Shown here one piece after another: positions 15,987 to 26,035 of a stretch of 64,000 nucleotides of DNA. Both the position numbers and the translations under genes were made by a program. Position 1 is the first letter of the stretch; each line of letters starts with the position of its first letter. The notes beneath the pieces were generated by a model. It did not search any database and was not told the DNA's origin. It worked only from the letters and a program-made list of their open reading frames with translations. This stretch comes from a gamma proteobacterium symbiont of Stewartia floridana (GTDB taxonomy: Bacteria; Pseudomonadota; Gammaproteobacteria; Chromatiales; Chromatiaceae), in the NCBI GenBank assembly GCA_003676145.1, contig NAUB01000015.1, positions 1 through 64,000 of the forward strand. The letters are read 5' to 3'.

Positions 15987-16946
15987 ATGAAAGAAACATC
16001 GCGTCTCGCACATTTCCCAATCTCCTTTTTTGCGATGGTCATGGGTTTGGCCGGTCTCTGTATCGCCTGGGAGAGGGCCCAAAGCGTATTCCAACTACCG
16101 ATCCGTATCGATATGGCCCTGGTTCCCTTCACTGTGCTGATCTTTATCCTGCTGTTCGGGCTCTATAGTCTGAAACTGTTACGCTTTCCGCAACAGGTGG
16201 TGAAAGAACTCCATCACCCGGTCAAACTCAACTTCTTTCCTGCGGTATCCATCAGCCTGATTCTACTTTCGACCACCCTGCTACAGACACTGCCATCGAT
16301 CTCCTATCTGCTCTGGTCGATTGGTAGCGCACTGCATCTGGGTTTTACTCTCTACGTCATGAATATCTGGATTCATCACGACAAATTTGAGATCAACCAC
16401 ATCAATCCCGCCTGGTTTATTCCTGTGGTCGGTAATGTGCTGGTACCGGTGGCCGGCACCACCCATGGACAGACTGAAATCTCCTGGTTCTTTTTCAGTA
16501 TCGGCATTGTTTTCTGGATGGTACTGCTGACCATCATCATCTACCGGGTTCTGTTTCATAACCCGCTACCGGATAAACTGATGCCCACCTTCTTTATCCT
16601 GATTGCACCACCGGCGGTCGGTTTCATCTCCTATGTGAAACTCAACGGCGGAATGGACAACTTTGCCCATGTGCTCTACTACAGTGGCCTGTTCCTCACC
16701 CTGCTGCTGGCCAGTATGGCGCCTCGCTTTACAAAACTTCAGTTCTTTCTCTCCTGGTGGGCCTACTCTTTCCCTCTGGCCGCGATTACCATTGCCACCC
16801 TGATGATGCATGAAATCACCGGCCTATCTGGATTTGCGGTGATTGGATGGCTGCTGCTCTCGGTGCTGACTCTGGTTGTTACCTATCTGTTTTACCGAAC
16901 ACTGAAAGCGGTTGGTGGGAAGAAAATCTGCGTGCCGGAAGATTAG
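15987..16946 (+). CDS. SLAC1 / TehA-type anion channel protein
   Basis: A 319-residue inner-membrane protein with about ten hydrophobic segments, of the SLAC1/TehA (TDT) anion channel family. The opening RLAHFPISFFAMVMGLAGL is the typical first-helix signature, and later segments include NPAWFIPVVGNVLVP. Members pass anions such as chloride, nitrate, sulfite or tellurite; the substrate here is unknown. I chose the ATG at 15987 because the homology begins there; a TTG at 15903 is possible. It lies just past the prk terminator, so it needs its own promoter. Confidence 0.8.
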   Translation: MKETSRLAHFPISFFAMVMGLAGLCIAWERAQSVFQLPIRIDMALVPFTVLIFILLFGLYSLKLLRFPQQVVKELHHPVKLNFFPAVSISLILLSTTLLQTLPSISYLLWSIGSALHLGFTLYVMNIWIHHDKFEINHINPAWFIPVVGNVLVPVAGTTHGQTEISWFFFSIGIVFWMVLLTIIIYRVLFHNPLPDKLMPTFFILIAPPAVGFISYVKLNGGMDNFAHVLYYSGLFLTLLLASMAPRFTKLQFFLSWWAYSFPLAAITIATLMMHEITGLSGFAVIGWLLLSVLTLVVTYLFYRTLKAVGGKKICVPED

Positions 16947-16953
16947 CCTATTT

Positions 16954-16972
16954 GGTCTGGCATGGCCCCACC
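16954..16972. repeat. Family B palindrome, copy 2
   Basis: GGTCTGGCATGGCCCCACC, followed by CTACACCT. The left arm is slightly degraded. It is in direct orientation with copy 3 at 17405-17423, and the two bracket about 430 bases including the dispersed element at 17041-17231. Confidence 0.6.
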
Positions 16973-17040
16973 CTACACCTAGATTCCATATTCTAGCGAT
17001 GAGCCTGGGGCCACTCCCTCTTGATCCCCGTTCCGGCACG

Positions 17041-17231
17041 AGCGAGAAGCGCAGGCAAAAACCGATTAGCGGGCCTGACTGTTTGAGCGCAGCGAGTTTC
17101 AGGCACGCCGGTTTTTGCCGAGCATCGCAGCGGACCCGAAGGGGCGTGACGGCCGGGCGCCGTTTCTTTTGGTTACTTTTCTTTTGGCGAGAAAAGAAAA
17201 GTGACTCGCCCAGGAGGGCGAAACAGGGCGT
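17041..17231. repeat. Dispersed intergenic element with two strong hairpins
   Basis: A non-coding element with two hairpins. The first pairs GGCAAAAACCG (17054-17064) with CGGTTTTTGCC (17109-17119), reinforced by GCCTGA/TCAGGC inside and a loop with TTTGAGCGCAGCGAGTT. The second pairs ACTTTTCTTTT (17175-17185) with AAAAGAAAAGT (17192-17202). I recognise this type from its TTTGAGCGCAGCGAGTTTCA and AAAAGAAAAGTGAC words, which recur between genes in many gammaproteobacteria. Open frames across it are by-products of the repeat. Confidence 0.65.
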
Positions 17232-17404
17232 CTCCGACACGAGGACAACAGCGAGTGACCACGGCCTTGAATGGTGGCTCTACATGAAGAGAAAGTTGGC
17301 GCATTAACCTGATCAATGAAAAACTGCATCAGGATAATTTATTCTGGACTATTTGATCGCCGGGTTAATAGATGACCTGAATGGAGCATAATCAAACCCT
17401 GTTT

Positions 17405-17423
17405 GGTGGGGCACGGCCCCACC
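17405..17423. repeat. Family B palindrome, copy 3
   Basis: GGTGGGGCACGGCCCCACC with perfect outer arms, followed by CTACACCT as in copy 2. Confidence 0.65.
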
Positions 17424-17465
17424 CTACACCTCGTTAGTTCGATGGTTTGCAGACAGCGAGAATTC

Positions 17466-17592
17466 TTAACCGCGAATGGACGCCAATCACCGCAAATAAT
17501 CGCTAACAACTCAGTAGATCACCATTCGGCTTGAAATCCTGATTTGTGATTCGCGAGCGTTAGCGGTGATTGGCGTCCATTCGCGGCCAATA
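17466..17592. repeat. Dispersed inverted repeat, family A, copy 5 (paired arms)
   Basis: The left arm (17466-17508, GCGAATGGACGCCAATCACC) and right arm (17546-17592, GGTGATTGGCGTCCATTCGC) form a near-perfect hairpin of about 40 base pairs. It ends 12 bases before the stop of the rhomboid gene. With the elements above it fills the 16947-17603 gap, which has no gene. Confidence 0.8.
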
Positions 17593-17603
17593 GCACGCTC
17601 AAC

Positions 17604-18740
17604 TCAGGTGATATTCTTCAGGTAATCGAGACCTTCCGATGTTCGACCCTGCTCATCCAACAGCCTGGCATATCGGTAAGGCAGATTGCTATCGAACAGA
17701 CAGGCAGCATGCCTCTTGCGCATCAGCAGCATGATCTTATCCAACTCACTACTCCATTTGCGATCGACAAAAAGATCGGCAAGATGAAACAGCATCGATT
17801 CATTGAACCTGGGACCAGGTTCGGTTAAACGGATATAGTCTCGATAGGTCTGAAAAATCAGCTCGACTGTTTTGCCGTCACGCTCAGGCAGACTGAAGAT
17901 TGTTCGCGCAGCCCGGTGCACATCCTCTTGTTGTGGAAAATGCCGGCCACACTGATAGTAGAGCGACAAAAACTTCAGCTCCCGACACTCCTCCCGATAG
18001 ATCTGCCTGAGCACCTTCAAGGCTTCACCGAACTGTTGCTTATCAACATAGACTCCAGCCAAATCCATTTCAGCGTCGATGTTCCTGGCAGCTGCTGATT
18101 CATTGAACAAATTCAGACTCGACACCCATTGGGTTTTCTTGATCACCAGCGCCAACACTGCACCGATCAGTAGACCAAGGATGTGCACAAGGTAGTTCAT
18201 CTGACTGTTGGAGTAGACCATGAACTGAATGAACTCGATGCTTATCCAGAGTGGTAGCAAGCCGAACACCGGCATAGACTGCACCTCGGCGTATCGACCG
18301 GATAGCCTCAACAGAGGTATCTGCCGATGACCGAAGATAACGGCCGAAAGCCCCAGCACACCCGAGATCGCACCAGAGGTACCAAACCCGGGAACCAGCG
18401 TCTCCGGCACAAACATCAGAGCCAGTACAGTGACCACCAAACCGGATGCCAGATAGAGGGCAAGAAACAGATGACGCCCAAGCAACCTTTCTGTCATATA
18501 ACCGAGTAGCGCTAAAAACAGCAGATTGCTGATGAGATTGAGTAATCCTGCGTGGACAAACATATGGCTGACCAGTGTCAGACCGATCCATTTACCGGTA
18601 TACAAACCACAATCGATGCAATCGATTACGCTTGGTTGATACCAGATCGAATAGATAAAAAGGTTGATCAGGATCAGCGCAAACGTTACCAGAGGCAGAC
18701 GTTTGTGATCAGAGGTGATTGTTCGTGGAGCAATTGCCAT
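17604..18740 (-). CDS. Rhomboid-family intramembrane serine protease with helical C-terminal domain
   Basis: A 378-residue membrane protease. Residues about 15-200 form the rhomboid core: HMFVHAGLLNLISNLLFLALLG supplies the conserved His and Asn of the oxyanion region, GTSGAISGVLG supplies the nucleophile Ser in the G-x-S-G motif, and NYLVHILGLLIGAV supplies the catalytic His. The remaining 170 residues are soluble and look like TPR-type helices (VYVDKQQFGEALKVLRQIY), which may bind substrates or partners. The ATG at 18740 opens MAIAPRT just before the first helix. The gene stands alone. Substrate is unknown. Confidence 0.87.
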   Translation of the reverse strand: MAIAPRTITSDHKRLPLVTFALILINLFIYSIWYQPSVIDCIDCGLYTGKWIGLTLVSHMFVHAGLLNLISNLLFLALLGYMTERLLGRHLFLALYLASGLVVTVLALMFVPETLVPGFGTSGAISGVLGLSAVIFGHRQIPLLRLSGRYAEVQSMPVFGLLPLWISIEFIQFMVYSNSQMNYLVHILGLLIGAVLALVIKKTQWVSSLNLFNESAAARNIDAEMDLAGVYVDKQQFGEALKVLRQIYREECRELKFLSLYYQCGRHFPQQEDVHRAARTIFSLPERDGKTVELIFQTYRDYIRLTEPGPRFNESMLFHLADLFVDRKWSSELDKIMLLMRKRHAACLFDSNLPYRYARLLDEQGRTSEGLDYLKNIT

Positions 18741-18890
18741 TTGGTCTTCCCTGACTTGGAGTTACTTTTTTCCTTTGTGAACTCATGTCACATTCACTGT
18801 AAGACTCGAGTCCTGGCCATACTGGGTAGAAGCGGATGACCCGTGTTGCTGAAAGGTTAATTGAACAGCCGACTAAGAGATTCCCTCCCC

Positions 18891-19670
18891 TCAATCATAT
18901 TCCCTATCCTTCCATTGACGGATAACCTTAAAAATTTCTGCGTGATCGGTCAAGGTCTTTCCAGCAACTTTTTCCGCTGCTGCCACTACGGATGGAACCT
19001 GAGTGCGCAGAAAAGGATTGGTCGCCAACTCGACCTGCAGCGTCGAGGGCAGAGTCGGTTCGCCGGATTGCCGTTTAGCCTGTTCGGTCTCTGTACGCTG
19101 CGCGACCGCCTTGCTTTGAGGCTCTACCCAGCGGGCAAAGCCCAGATTGTCGAGGGTGTATTCATGGGCGCAATAGATTTTGGTCTCTGCCGGTAAATCT
19201 GCAATCCTTCGCAGGGAGTTCGCCAGTTGCGCCATCGATCCATCGAATACCCGTCCACAACCTGCTGCGAACAGCGTATCACCACAAAACAGTGCTTGCT
19301 CACCCAGATAGGCAATATGCCCGGCGGTATGACCGGGTACCTCAAGTACTTGAAAATCTGCATCCAGACCCGGTATCAGCGGGCGATCCCCCTCATGCAG
19401 AGGTTCGGTAACTCCCTTGATCGACTCCCTGGCGGGACCGAAAACCTTCAGATCGGGAAACGCCTCCCGCAGCTCCGGAACCCCACCCACATGATCATAG
19501 TGATGATGGGTGATGAGTACCGCACTCAGGGTCAGAGAATTTTCCTGCAGCCAGTCGAGCAGTGGTGTTTCATCGCCAGGATCAACGGCAACGGCGGTTG
19601 CAGCGCCGGGATTTCTGATCGCCCAGATGTAGTTGTCATCGAAAGCTTTGATTGGGGTGATCTGCAACAT
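18891..19670 (-). CDS. gloB: Hydroxyacylglutathione hydrolase (glyoxalase II)
   Basis: A 259-residue metallo-beta-lactamase-fold hydrolase that releases D-lactate and glutathione from S-lactoylglutathione, the second step of methylglyoxal detoxification. The metal-binding motif THHHYDHVGG is intact (about residues 54-63), with further ligands in VPGHTAGHIAY and GDTLFAAGCGR. The C-terminal glutathione-binding region includes CAHEYTLDNLGFA and KVIRQWKDREYD. Length matches E. coli GloB (251). It begins six bases after the dxs stop, so the two genes form an operon. Confidence 0.94.
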   Translation of the reverse strand: MLQITPIKAFDDNYIWAIRNPGAATAVAVDPGDETPLLDWLQENSLTLSAVLITHHHYDHVGGVPELREAFPDLKVFGPARESIKGVTEPLHEGDRPLIPGLDADFQVLEVPGHTAGHIAYLGEQALFCGDTLFAAGCGRVFDGSMAQLANSLRRIADLPAETKIYCAHEYTLDNLGFARWVEPQSKAVAQRTETEQAKRQSGEPTLPSTLQVELATNPFLRTQVPSVVAAAEKVAGKTLTDHAEIFKVIRQWKDREYD

Positions 19671-19676
19671 CGTAAC

Positions 19677-21587
19677 TCAGACCAGACGCAGCTTGGTTGA
19701 ACGACTGACCCTCTCAATGGCCGACAGGATACCCGCATAGTCCAAACCCGCTTCCGCCAACTGCTCCTGATGACTGGCATGATCCAGGTAGCGATCGGGC
19801 AGCCCCAGATTGATCAGATTGACTTGAATACCTTCGGCCGCGAGGAACTCGTTGACCGCAGAGCCGGCGCCACCTTGCACCACATTCTCCTCGAGGGTAA
19901 CCAGGATCTCATGGCTGGCGGCCATCTCCCGTATCAGGGCTTCATCCAGTGGTTTGATAAATCGCATATTCACCAGCGTGGCATCGAGGTGATCGGCAAC
20001 CTGCTGGGCAGTGGCGAGCAGACTGCCAAACGCCAGCAACGCCACCTGCTTTCCGCTGCGCCTGATCTCACCCTTACCAATCTCCAGTGCCGCTGATCCG
20101 ACCTCGACCTCAACACCTGGGCCGGCTCCTCTGGGGTAGCGGATCATCGCTGGCCCCGGATACTCATATCCGGTTTGCAGCAGACGATCACACTCCTGCT
20201 CATCGCCTGGCGCCATGATCACCATATTCGGCAGACTGCGGACATAACTCAGGTCGAAACAACCCGCATGAGTCGCCCCGTCAGCACCGACCTGGCCGGC
20301 CCGGTCCACCGCCAGGGTGACATCCAGATTTTGCAGGGCCACATCGTGAATCAACTGATCATAGGCCCGCTGCAGAAAAGTGGAGTAGATCGCCACCACC
20401 GGTTTCAGCCCCTCGCAGGCAAGACCGGCAGCGAAGGTCACTGCGTGCTGTTCGGCAATCCCCACATCAAAATAGCGCTGTGGAAAACGTTTTGCGTAGC
20501 TCACCATGCCAGAGCCTTCGCTCATCGCCGGCGTGATGGCAACCAACTTGTCATCCCGCTCGGCAACATGGCATAACCACTCTCCGAAAACCTGGGTATA
20601 GGTCTTGCTGCTGGCGCCTTTCTCCATTTTGCCGGTGGCCGGATCGAATGGAGTCACCCCGTGGTAGACACAGGGATCCTGCTCTGCCGGGATATAGCCC
20701 TTACCCTTCTGGGTCACCACATGCAGCAGACGGGGTCCACGCATATGCCGCATGTTGTGCAGCGTGGTGATCAGGGTGTCGAAGTCATGCCCTTCGATGG
20801 GACCGATGTAGTTGAAGCCCATCTCCTCAAACAGGGTGCCGGGCATCACCATACCCTTCATGTGCTCCTCCCACTTGCCCACCAGATCGCTGAACTGGTG
20901 GGGCAGATGACTGAGCGCGGATTTGCCGCCCTCACGCATGCTGGTATAGACCTTGCCGGAGAGCAGTTTCGCCAGATGATTACTGAACCCGCCGACAGGT
21001 TCGGAGATCGACATATCGTTGTCGTTGAGGATCACCAGCAGGTCCTGATCCAGCGCGCCGGCCTGGTTGAGAGCCTCGAAGGCCATCCCGGCTCCCATCG
21101 CGCCATCGCCGATGATGGCGACGACCTTACGGTTCTCCCCCTTCTGTTTGGCGGCCACCGCCATACCCAGTGCGGCACCGATGGAGGTGCTGGAGTGGCC
21201 GGTGCCGAAGGCGTCATATTCACTCTCACTGCGCTTGGGAAAACCGGACAGCCCGCCTTTTTTGCGCAGGCTTCCCATCCGTTCGCGCCGCCCGGTGAGG
21301 ATCTTGTGCGGATAGGCCTGATGCCCCACATCCCAGATCAGCCGGTCATAGGGGGTATTGAACACATAGTGCAGTGCGATGGTCAGCTCCACGACCCCCA
21401 ATCCGGCGGCCAGATGCCCGCCGGTCTGGGAAACGCTGTCGATGAGGAATCGCCGCATCTCCAGCGCCAGTGGACGCAGCTTGATCGGGTCCAGCTTACG
21501 CAAATCACCCGGGGTGTTAACCTGGTTCAGGATTGGATAGTCACCCATGCTCTTGGGGTTGTTACCCGTCGTGCCCTGATCTGACAT
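19677..21587 (-). CDS. dxs: 1-deoxy-D-xylulose-5-phosphate synthase
   Basis: A 636-residue thiamine-diphosphate enzyme that condenses pyruvate and glyceraldehyde-3-phosphate, the first step of the MEP isoprenoid pathway. Visible marks include [14 protein letters not shown], the ThDP motif [15 protein letters not shown] ending in [10 protein letters not shown], and the catalytic region [17 protein letters not shown]. Length equals the family norm (about 620-640). The ATG at 21587 opens MSDQGTTG. It leads a two-gene operon with gloB. Confidence 0.97.
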   Translation of the reverse strand: MSDQGTTGNNPKSMGDYPILNQVNTPGDLRKLDPIKLRPLALEMRRFLIDSVSQTGGHLAAGLGVVELTIALHYVFNTPYDRLIWDVGHQAYPHKILTGRRERMGSLRKKGGLSGFPKRSESEYDAFGTGHSSTSIGAALGMAVAAKQKGENRKVVAIIGDGAMGAGMAFEALNQAGALDQDLLVILNDNDMSISEPVGGFSNHLAKLLSGKVYTSMREGGKSALSHLPHQFSDLVGKWEEHMKGMVMPGTLFEEMGFNYIGPIEGHDFDTLITTLHNMRHMRGPRLLHVVTQKGKGYIPAEQDPCVYHGVTPFDPATGKMEKGASSKTYTQVFGEWLCHVAERDDKLVAITPAMSEGSGMVSYAKRFPQRYFDVGIAEQHAVTFAAGLACEGLKPVVAIYSTFLQRAYDQLIHDVALQNLDVTLAVDRAGQVGADGATHAGCFDLSYVRSLPNMVIMAPGDEQECDRLLQTGYEYPGPAMIRYPRGAGPGVEVEVGSAALEIGKGEIRRSGKQVALLAFGSLLATAQQVADHLDATLVNMRFIKPLDEALIREMAASHEILVTLEENVVQGGAGSAVNEFLAAEGIQVNLINLGLPDRYLDHASHQEQLAEAGLDYAGILSAIERVSRSTKLRLV

Positions 21588-21809
21588 GTTTAGGATGGCT
21601 CCTTGGTGATGCAGTCTGAAAATGAGGCTGGCCTCTGCCAGACAGCCCCTCTACTGCAGAAACCTTTGATCGAATCCAGAATCGGCAGAATGGTTAAAAG
21701 TCCGCTGATGGTTCAGCGCTGCGAGGGTAAAAACCCGGCCATTTGCAGCGACACCCTGAAGCAGTGGACGTTAGACAGTGATTATACCCTTTCAGTGCCA
21801 CGCCTGCAT

Positions 21810-22718
21810 TCAAACCGGCTCATCTCTGATGCGCTGGGCTTCAGCCATCACGAAATCGAAAAATGCCCGGGCGGCTGGAGATAAGCGCTTGTTTTTACGA
21901 TAAACCAGGTACCAGTGGCGCTGCAGAGGAAAACCCTCGATATCGAGCACCACCAGGCGCCCCGTCTCCAACTCGAGCTCGATGGTGTGGGTGGAGACCA
22001 CGCCCAGCCCCATCCCCGCACGCACCGCCTGCTTGATCGCTTCGTTACGGGTCATCTGCATGCCGGTTCTGATTTCGATCTGCTGCTCATCGAAATAGCG
22101 CTCCATGGCCAGTCGTGTACCTGATCCGGCTTCGCGCATGATGAAAACCTCTTCACTGAGACACTTGGCAGGAATTTTCCGCTGATTCTGCAAAGGGTGG
22201 CCGGGTTGCGCGATCACCACCAATGGATTGTCCATGAAGGGCTTGAACTCCAGATCGATGTCCTCCGGTGGCCGCCCCATCAGCACCAGATCGGTCTCAT
22301 TGTTCTGCAGCAGGCTCATCAAGCGTTCACGGTTGGTCACATCGAGACGCAGATCGATACTGGGAAAACTGCGGCTGAAAGCCGCCAACAGCCTGGGTGC
22401 GAAGTAGTTGACGGTACTCGCCACCGCAATATCCAGATGCCCGGTGTCGAGCCCTTTCAGGGCCGCCACCACATCTTCCATCTCTTCAAAGGTCTGAAAG
22501 ATGGTGCGGGTGTACTGATGGACCTCCCGGCCCACTTCGGTCAATTGGATCTTTTTTCCGGTGTGTTCGAACAGGGGCATACCCACCGATTCCTCCAGCT
22601 GTTTGACCTGCATCGACACGGCCGGTTGGCTCAAATGCAGTGCCTTGGCGGCCTGAGTGTAGTTCAAATGGCGCGCTACGGTCTCAAAAACCTTTAATTG
22701 ACGGAGAGTTACGTGCAT
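21810..22718 (-). CDS. cbbR: LysR-type regulator of the Calvin cycle operon, CbbR
   Basis: A 302-residue LysR-family regulator. The N-terminal winged helix (about 1-60) reads LKVFETVARHLNYTQAAKALHLSQPAVSMQVKQLEE, matching CbbR-type proteins, and the C-terminal co-inducer domain covers about 90-300. In relatives, binding of Calvin-cycle metabolites switches CbbR to activation. It is divergent from cbbL, the standard arrangement, and should bind T-N11-A sites in the 233-base gap between them. Confidence 0.93.
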   Translation of the reverse strand: MHVTLRQLKVFETVARHLNYTQAAKALHLSQPAVSMQVKQLEESVGMPLFEHTGKKIQLTEVGREVHQYTRTIFQTFEEMEDVVAALKGLDTGHLDIAVASTVNYFAPRLLAAFSRSFPSIDLRLDVTNRERLMSLLQNNETDLVLMGRPPEDIDLEFKPFMDNPLVVIAQPGHPLQNQRKIPAKCLSEEVFIMREAGSGTRLAMERYFDEQQIEIRTGMQMTRNEAIKQAVRAGMGLGVVSTHTIELELETGRLVVLDIEGFPLQRHWYLVYRKNKRLSPAARAFFDFVMAEAQRIRDEPV

Positions 22719-22951
22719 TCCAGCGATATCCAGCTATTCAAGTATCAGAAAAAAGGATTATGAGGCCATTATAGTATAAGTTTTTATTTATGATTTCGAT
22801 TAAAAGATCTGACTTCCCTTAAGCTCTGAGATACCTATACTAGCTCCACCTTGATTGAGCATATACGCGAAATTTTTACGAACAGTCGGTTGATTTCACT
22901 ACCGGCTGTGTTTCAAGGCAACGCAATCCTAAATTTGGAGGAATCGCTATA
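22719..22951. promoter_or_regulatory. cbbR-cbbL divergent control region
   Basis: A 233-base gap. An AT-rich segment near 22770-22810 (TATAAGTTTTTATTTATG and neighbours) contains T-N11-A-like dyads expected for CbbR. A -10 candidate for cbbL, TATACT, lies at 22836-22841 with no good -35 box, which fits an activator-dependent promoter. A strong GGAGGA ribosome site precedes the cbbL ATG. Sites are inferred, not proven. Confidence 0.5.
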
Positions 22952-24370
22952 ATGGCCAAGAAATATGATGCGGGTGTAAAAGAGTACCGCGAAACATACT
23001 GGATGCCCGACTACACACCGAAGGAAACTGATATCCTGGCGTGTTTTAAAGTTACCCCTCAGCCGGGTGTACCACGTGAAGAGGTTGCTGCCGCTGTGGC
23101 CGCTGAGTCCTCAACCGGTACCTGGACCACTGTGTGGACCGACCTGCTGACCGACCTGGACTACTACAAAGGTCGTGCTTATGCCATCGAAGACGTTCCT
23201 GGCGATGATACCTGTTTCTACGCCTTCGTTGCTTACCCGATCGATCTGTTTGAAGAGGGTTCTGTCGTTAACGTCATGACCTCACTGGTCGGTAACGTTT
23301 TCGGTTTCAAAGCCCTGCGTGCACTGCGTCTGGAAGACATTCGCTTTCCGCTGGCTTACGTCTTGACCTGTAATGGACCACCTCAGGGTATCCAGGTTGA
23401 GCGTGACATGCTGAACAAATACGGTCGCCCACTGCTGGGTTGTACCATCAAGCCTAAACTGGGCCTGTCTGCTAAAAACTACGGCCGTGCTTGTTACGAA
23501 GGCCTGCGTGGCGGTCTCGACTTCACCAAGGATGACGAGAACGTAAACTCCCAGCCTTTCATGCGCTGGAAGCATCGTTTCGATTTCGTTATGGAAGCGA
23601 TCCACAAAGCTGAAGCCGAAACCGGTGAGCGTAAAGGTCACTACCTGAACGTAACCGCGCCTACTGCTGACGAGATGATGAAGCGTGCCGAGTACGCTAA
23701 AGAGATCGGCGCTCCGATCATCATGCACGACTACCTGACCGGTGGTTGGTCTGCTAACACCCAGCTGGCCCAATGGTGTCAGGACAACGGCATGCTGCTG
23801 CACATTCACCGTGCTATGCATGCGGTACTCGACCGTAACCCGCACCACGGTATCCACTTCCGCGTACTGACCAAGATCCTGCGTCTGTCCGGTGGTGACC
23901 ATCTGCATTCCGGTACCGTTGTTGGTAAGCTGGAAGGCGACCGTGACGCTACCCTGGGTTGGATCGACATCATGCGCGACTCCTTCATCAAGGAAGACCG
24001 TTCACGCGGTATCTTCTTCGATCAGGACTGGGGCTCCATGCCTGGCGTACTGCCTGTTGCTTCCGGTGGTATCCACGTTTGGCACATGCCTGCGCTGGTT
24101 AACATCTTCGGCGACGACTCTGTACTCCAGTTTGGTGGTGGTACCCTGGGTCACCCATGGGGCAACGCTGCTGGCGCCGCTGCTAACCGTGTTGCGGTTG
24201 AAGCCTGTGTTGAAGCTCGTAACCAAGGCCGTGAGCTGGAGAAAGAAGGTAAGGACATCCTCACCAACGCTGCTGCTTCCAGCCCTGAGCTGAAAGCTGC
24301 CATGGAAACCTGGAAAGAGATCAAGTTCGAATTCGACACCGTCGACAAGCTGGACGTTTCTCACAAGTAA
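22952..24370 (+). CDS. cbbL: RuBisCO form I large subunit
   Basis: A 472-residue large subunit that carboxylates ribulose-1,5-bisphosphate. Catalytic marks are intact: TIKPKLGL (Lys175 region), [17 protein letters not shown] (carbamylated Lys201), HIHRAMHA, and loop 6 GKLEGDR (Lys334 region). The pattern [17 protein letters not shown] and the linked cbbQ and cbbO point to form IA of the non-carboxysomal (cbbLSQO) type. Codons strongly prefer CGT, GGT, CTG and AAC, unlike neighbouring genes, consistent with very high expression. It heads the operon cbbLSQO. Confidence 0.98.
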   Translation: MAKKYDAGVKEYRETYWMPDYTPKETDILACFKVTPQPGVPREEVAAAVAAESSTGTWTTVWTDLLTDLDYYKGRAYAIEDVPGDDTCFYAFVAYPIDLFEEGSVVNVMTSLVGNVFGFKALRALRLEDIRFPLAYVLTCNGPPQGIQVERDMLNKYGRPLLGCTIKPKLGLSAKNYGRACYEGLRGGLDFTKDDENVNSQPFMRWKHRFDFVMEAIHKAEAETGERKGHYLNVTAPTADEMMKRAEYAKEIGAPIIMHDYLTGGWSANTQLAQWCQDNGMLLHIHRAMHAVLDRNPHHGIHFRVLTKILRLSGGDHLHSGTVVGKLEGDRDATLGWIDIMRDSFIKEDRSRGIFFDQDWGSMPGVLPVASGGIHVWHMPALVNIFGDDSVLQFGGGTLGHPWGNAAGAAANRVAVEACVEARNQGRELEKEGKDILTNAAASSPELKAAMETWKEIKFEFDTVDKLDVSHK

Positions 24371-24449
24371 TGACCAGTCCACCGGTGGTCGAACACCGAC
24401 CACCGGATGGGCGACTCAATCAAATTCGAACAGTTAGAGGTATATACCA

Positions 24450-24806
24450 ATGAGTGATATGCAAGACTATAAGTCAAGCCTGGGCAATGCAGAAAGCCGC
24501 AAGTTTGAAACTTTCTCCTACCTGCCTTCAATGGATGCAGACCAGATCCGTACTCAGATCGAGTTCATCGTATCCAAAGGCTGGAACCCTTCAATCGAAC
24601 ACACCGAGCCAGAGAATGCCAGCGGCAGCTACTGGTACATGTGGAAACTTCCCATGTTCGGTGAGACCGACGTAGACGCCATCCTGGCTGAGTGTGAAGC
24701 TTGCCACCAGGCTCACCCGAAGAACCACGTACGCCTGCTGGGCCTGGACAACTATGCCCAGTGCGCCGGTGCGTCCATGGTTATCTACCGTGGTGAAACT
24801 GTCTAA
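24450..24806 (+). CDS. cbbS: RuBisCO form I small subunit
   Basis: A 118-residue small subunit that caps the L8S8 holoenzyme. Recognisable segments are [20 protein letters not shown], the family hallmark [25 protein letters not shown] and [16 protein letters not shown]. It starts 79 bases after cbbL and shares its high-expression codon use. A strong terminator follows. Confidence 0.97.
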   Translation: MSDMQDYKSSLGNAESRKFETFSYLPSMDADQIRTQIEFIVSKGWNPSIEHTEPENASGSYWYMWKLPMFGETDVDAILAECEACHQAHPKNHVRLLGLDNYAQCAGASMVIYRGETV

Positions 24807-24834
24807 GTTCTGATCACAGAAACTTAGTCGAAGG

Positions 24835-24869
24835 GCCCCGCCCCCCTACCCTGGGCGGCGGGGCTTTTT
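24835..24869 (+). terminator. Rho-independent terminator between cbbS and cbbQ
   Basis: The stem GCCCCGCC / GGCGGGGC (24835-24842 and 24857-24864) is followed by TTTTTCTTTT. It begins 28 bases past cbbS and 174 before cbbQ. It probably lets through only part of transcription, giving much more CbbLS than CbbQO. Confidence 0.88.
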
Positions 24870-25008
24870 CTTTTAAACAGCTGCTCAAAGTCAGCTGGCT
24901 TTCCAAAGCAATGTGTTAGGGTTTTGGAAAACCTGCTTTCAACTATTACCCCTGTGTTGCCTTTGGCATCCTGGCGAATAACAACCTGATTACAAAAGGT
25001 AGGAAAAC

Positions 25009-25815
25009 ATGAGCGATATCAACTCAGACCAGTATCAGATTCAAGAAGAGCCTTACTACCGCTCCGTAGGTAATGAAGTGGAGATGTACCAGGCAGCCTA
25101 CGATGCGCGCATGCCGGTCATGCTCAAAGGCCCAACAGGTTGCGGTAAATCACGCTTTGTTGAATATATGGCGTACAAGCTGAATAAGCCGTTGATCACC
25201 GTTGCCTGTAATGAGGACATGACCGCCTCTGATCTGGTTGGACGCTTCCTACTCGATATCAACGGCACCAAGTGGCAGGACGGACCGTTGACCGTGGCGG
25301 CTCGGATCGGCGCCATCTGCTATCTCGATGAAGTCGTTGAGGCCCGCCAGGATACCACTGTGGTAATTCACCCGCTGACAGACCACCGTCGTGAACTGCC
25401 GCTTGAAAAGAAAGGTGAACTGGTCAAGGCTCATCCGGATTTCCAGATTGTCATCTCCTACAACCCAGGCTATCAGTCGTTGATGAAGGATCTTAAACAG
25501 TCCACCAAACAACGCTTTGGCGGCATGGACTTCGACTATCCGGAAACTGAAATCGAGACCGAGATCGTACAACATGAAGGCGGCGTAGACGCAGAGACTG
25601 CCGGTAAGCTGGTACAGATCGCTCAGCGTTCCCGCAACCTTAAAGGTCATGGCCTGGATGAAGGCATGTCTACCCGTCTGCTGGTTTACGCGGCACAGCT
25701 GGTTTCCAAAGGCATCGATCCGATGTCAGCCTGCCAAATGGCCCTGGTCACCCCGCTTACCGATGATCCGGATATGCGCGACACCCTGAGTGCTGCAGTC
25801 AACACCTATTTCTGA
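25009..25815 (+). CDS. cbbQ: RuBisCO activase motor subunit CbbQ (MoxR AAA+)
   Basis: A 268-residue AAA+ ATPase of the MoxR group. Walker A is [10 protein letters not shown] (about residues 43-52) and Walker B is [14 protein letters not shown]; a pore-region and sensor segment, [23 protein letters not shown], is typical of CbbQ/NorQ. With CbbO it forms a ring that pulls inhibitory sugar phosphates out of RuBisCO using ATP. The ATG follows GTAGGAAAAC. The gene lies behind cbbS past a terminator, so part of its expression may come from its own promoter. Confidence 0.95.
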   Translation: MSDINSDQYQIQEEPYYRSVGNEVEMYQAAYDARMPVMLKGPTGCGKSRFVEYMAYKLNKPLITVACNEDMTASDLVGRFLLDINGTKWQDGPLTVAARIGAICYLDEVVEARQDTTVVIHPLTDHRRELPLEKKGELVKAHPDFQIVISYNPGYQSLMKDLKQSTKQRFGGMDFDYPETEIETEIVQHEGGVDAETAGKLVQIAQRSRNLKGHGLDEGMSTRLLVYAAQLVSKGIDPMSACQMALVTPLTDDPDMRDTLSAAVNTYF

Positions 25816-26035
25816 TGCGCGTTGGACGCAGAGAGCGTACAGGAGCACTGACTACACAGAGGATTCGATCAATGACTCATGTCGTGCATCGATTTGAAAG
25901 AGCGCCTTCCCAGGAGGTAACCACCTGGGCAGAAAGCCCCTTTCAATCAGCATACACTGACTCTTATCCATCTGTATTAGCGGTTTGTTCCACGACCTCT
26001 GCGTACCTCGGCGGAATTTGCGTCCGGAGAGAACC

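Noticed and set aside
16912-17307. 131-codon frame between SLAC1 and the rhomboid gene
   Set aside because: It overlaps the end of the SLAC1 gene and reads through the dispersed hairpin element; such frames are by-products of the repeat.
18776-18792. TGTGA-N7-TCACA upstream of the rhomboid gene as a CRP site
   Set aside because: The seven-base spacer does not fit CRP (six) or the shared element found elsewhere (five), so it is probably chance.
20661-21584. 307-codon frame opposite dxs
   Set aside because: An antisense shadow of a highly conserved enzyme gene in GC-rich sequence.
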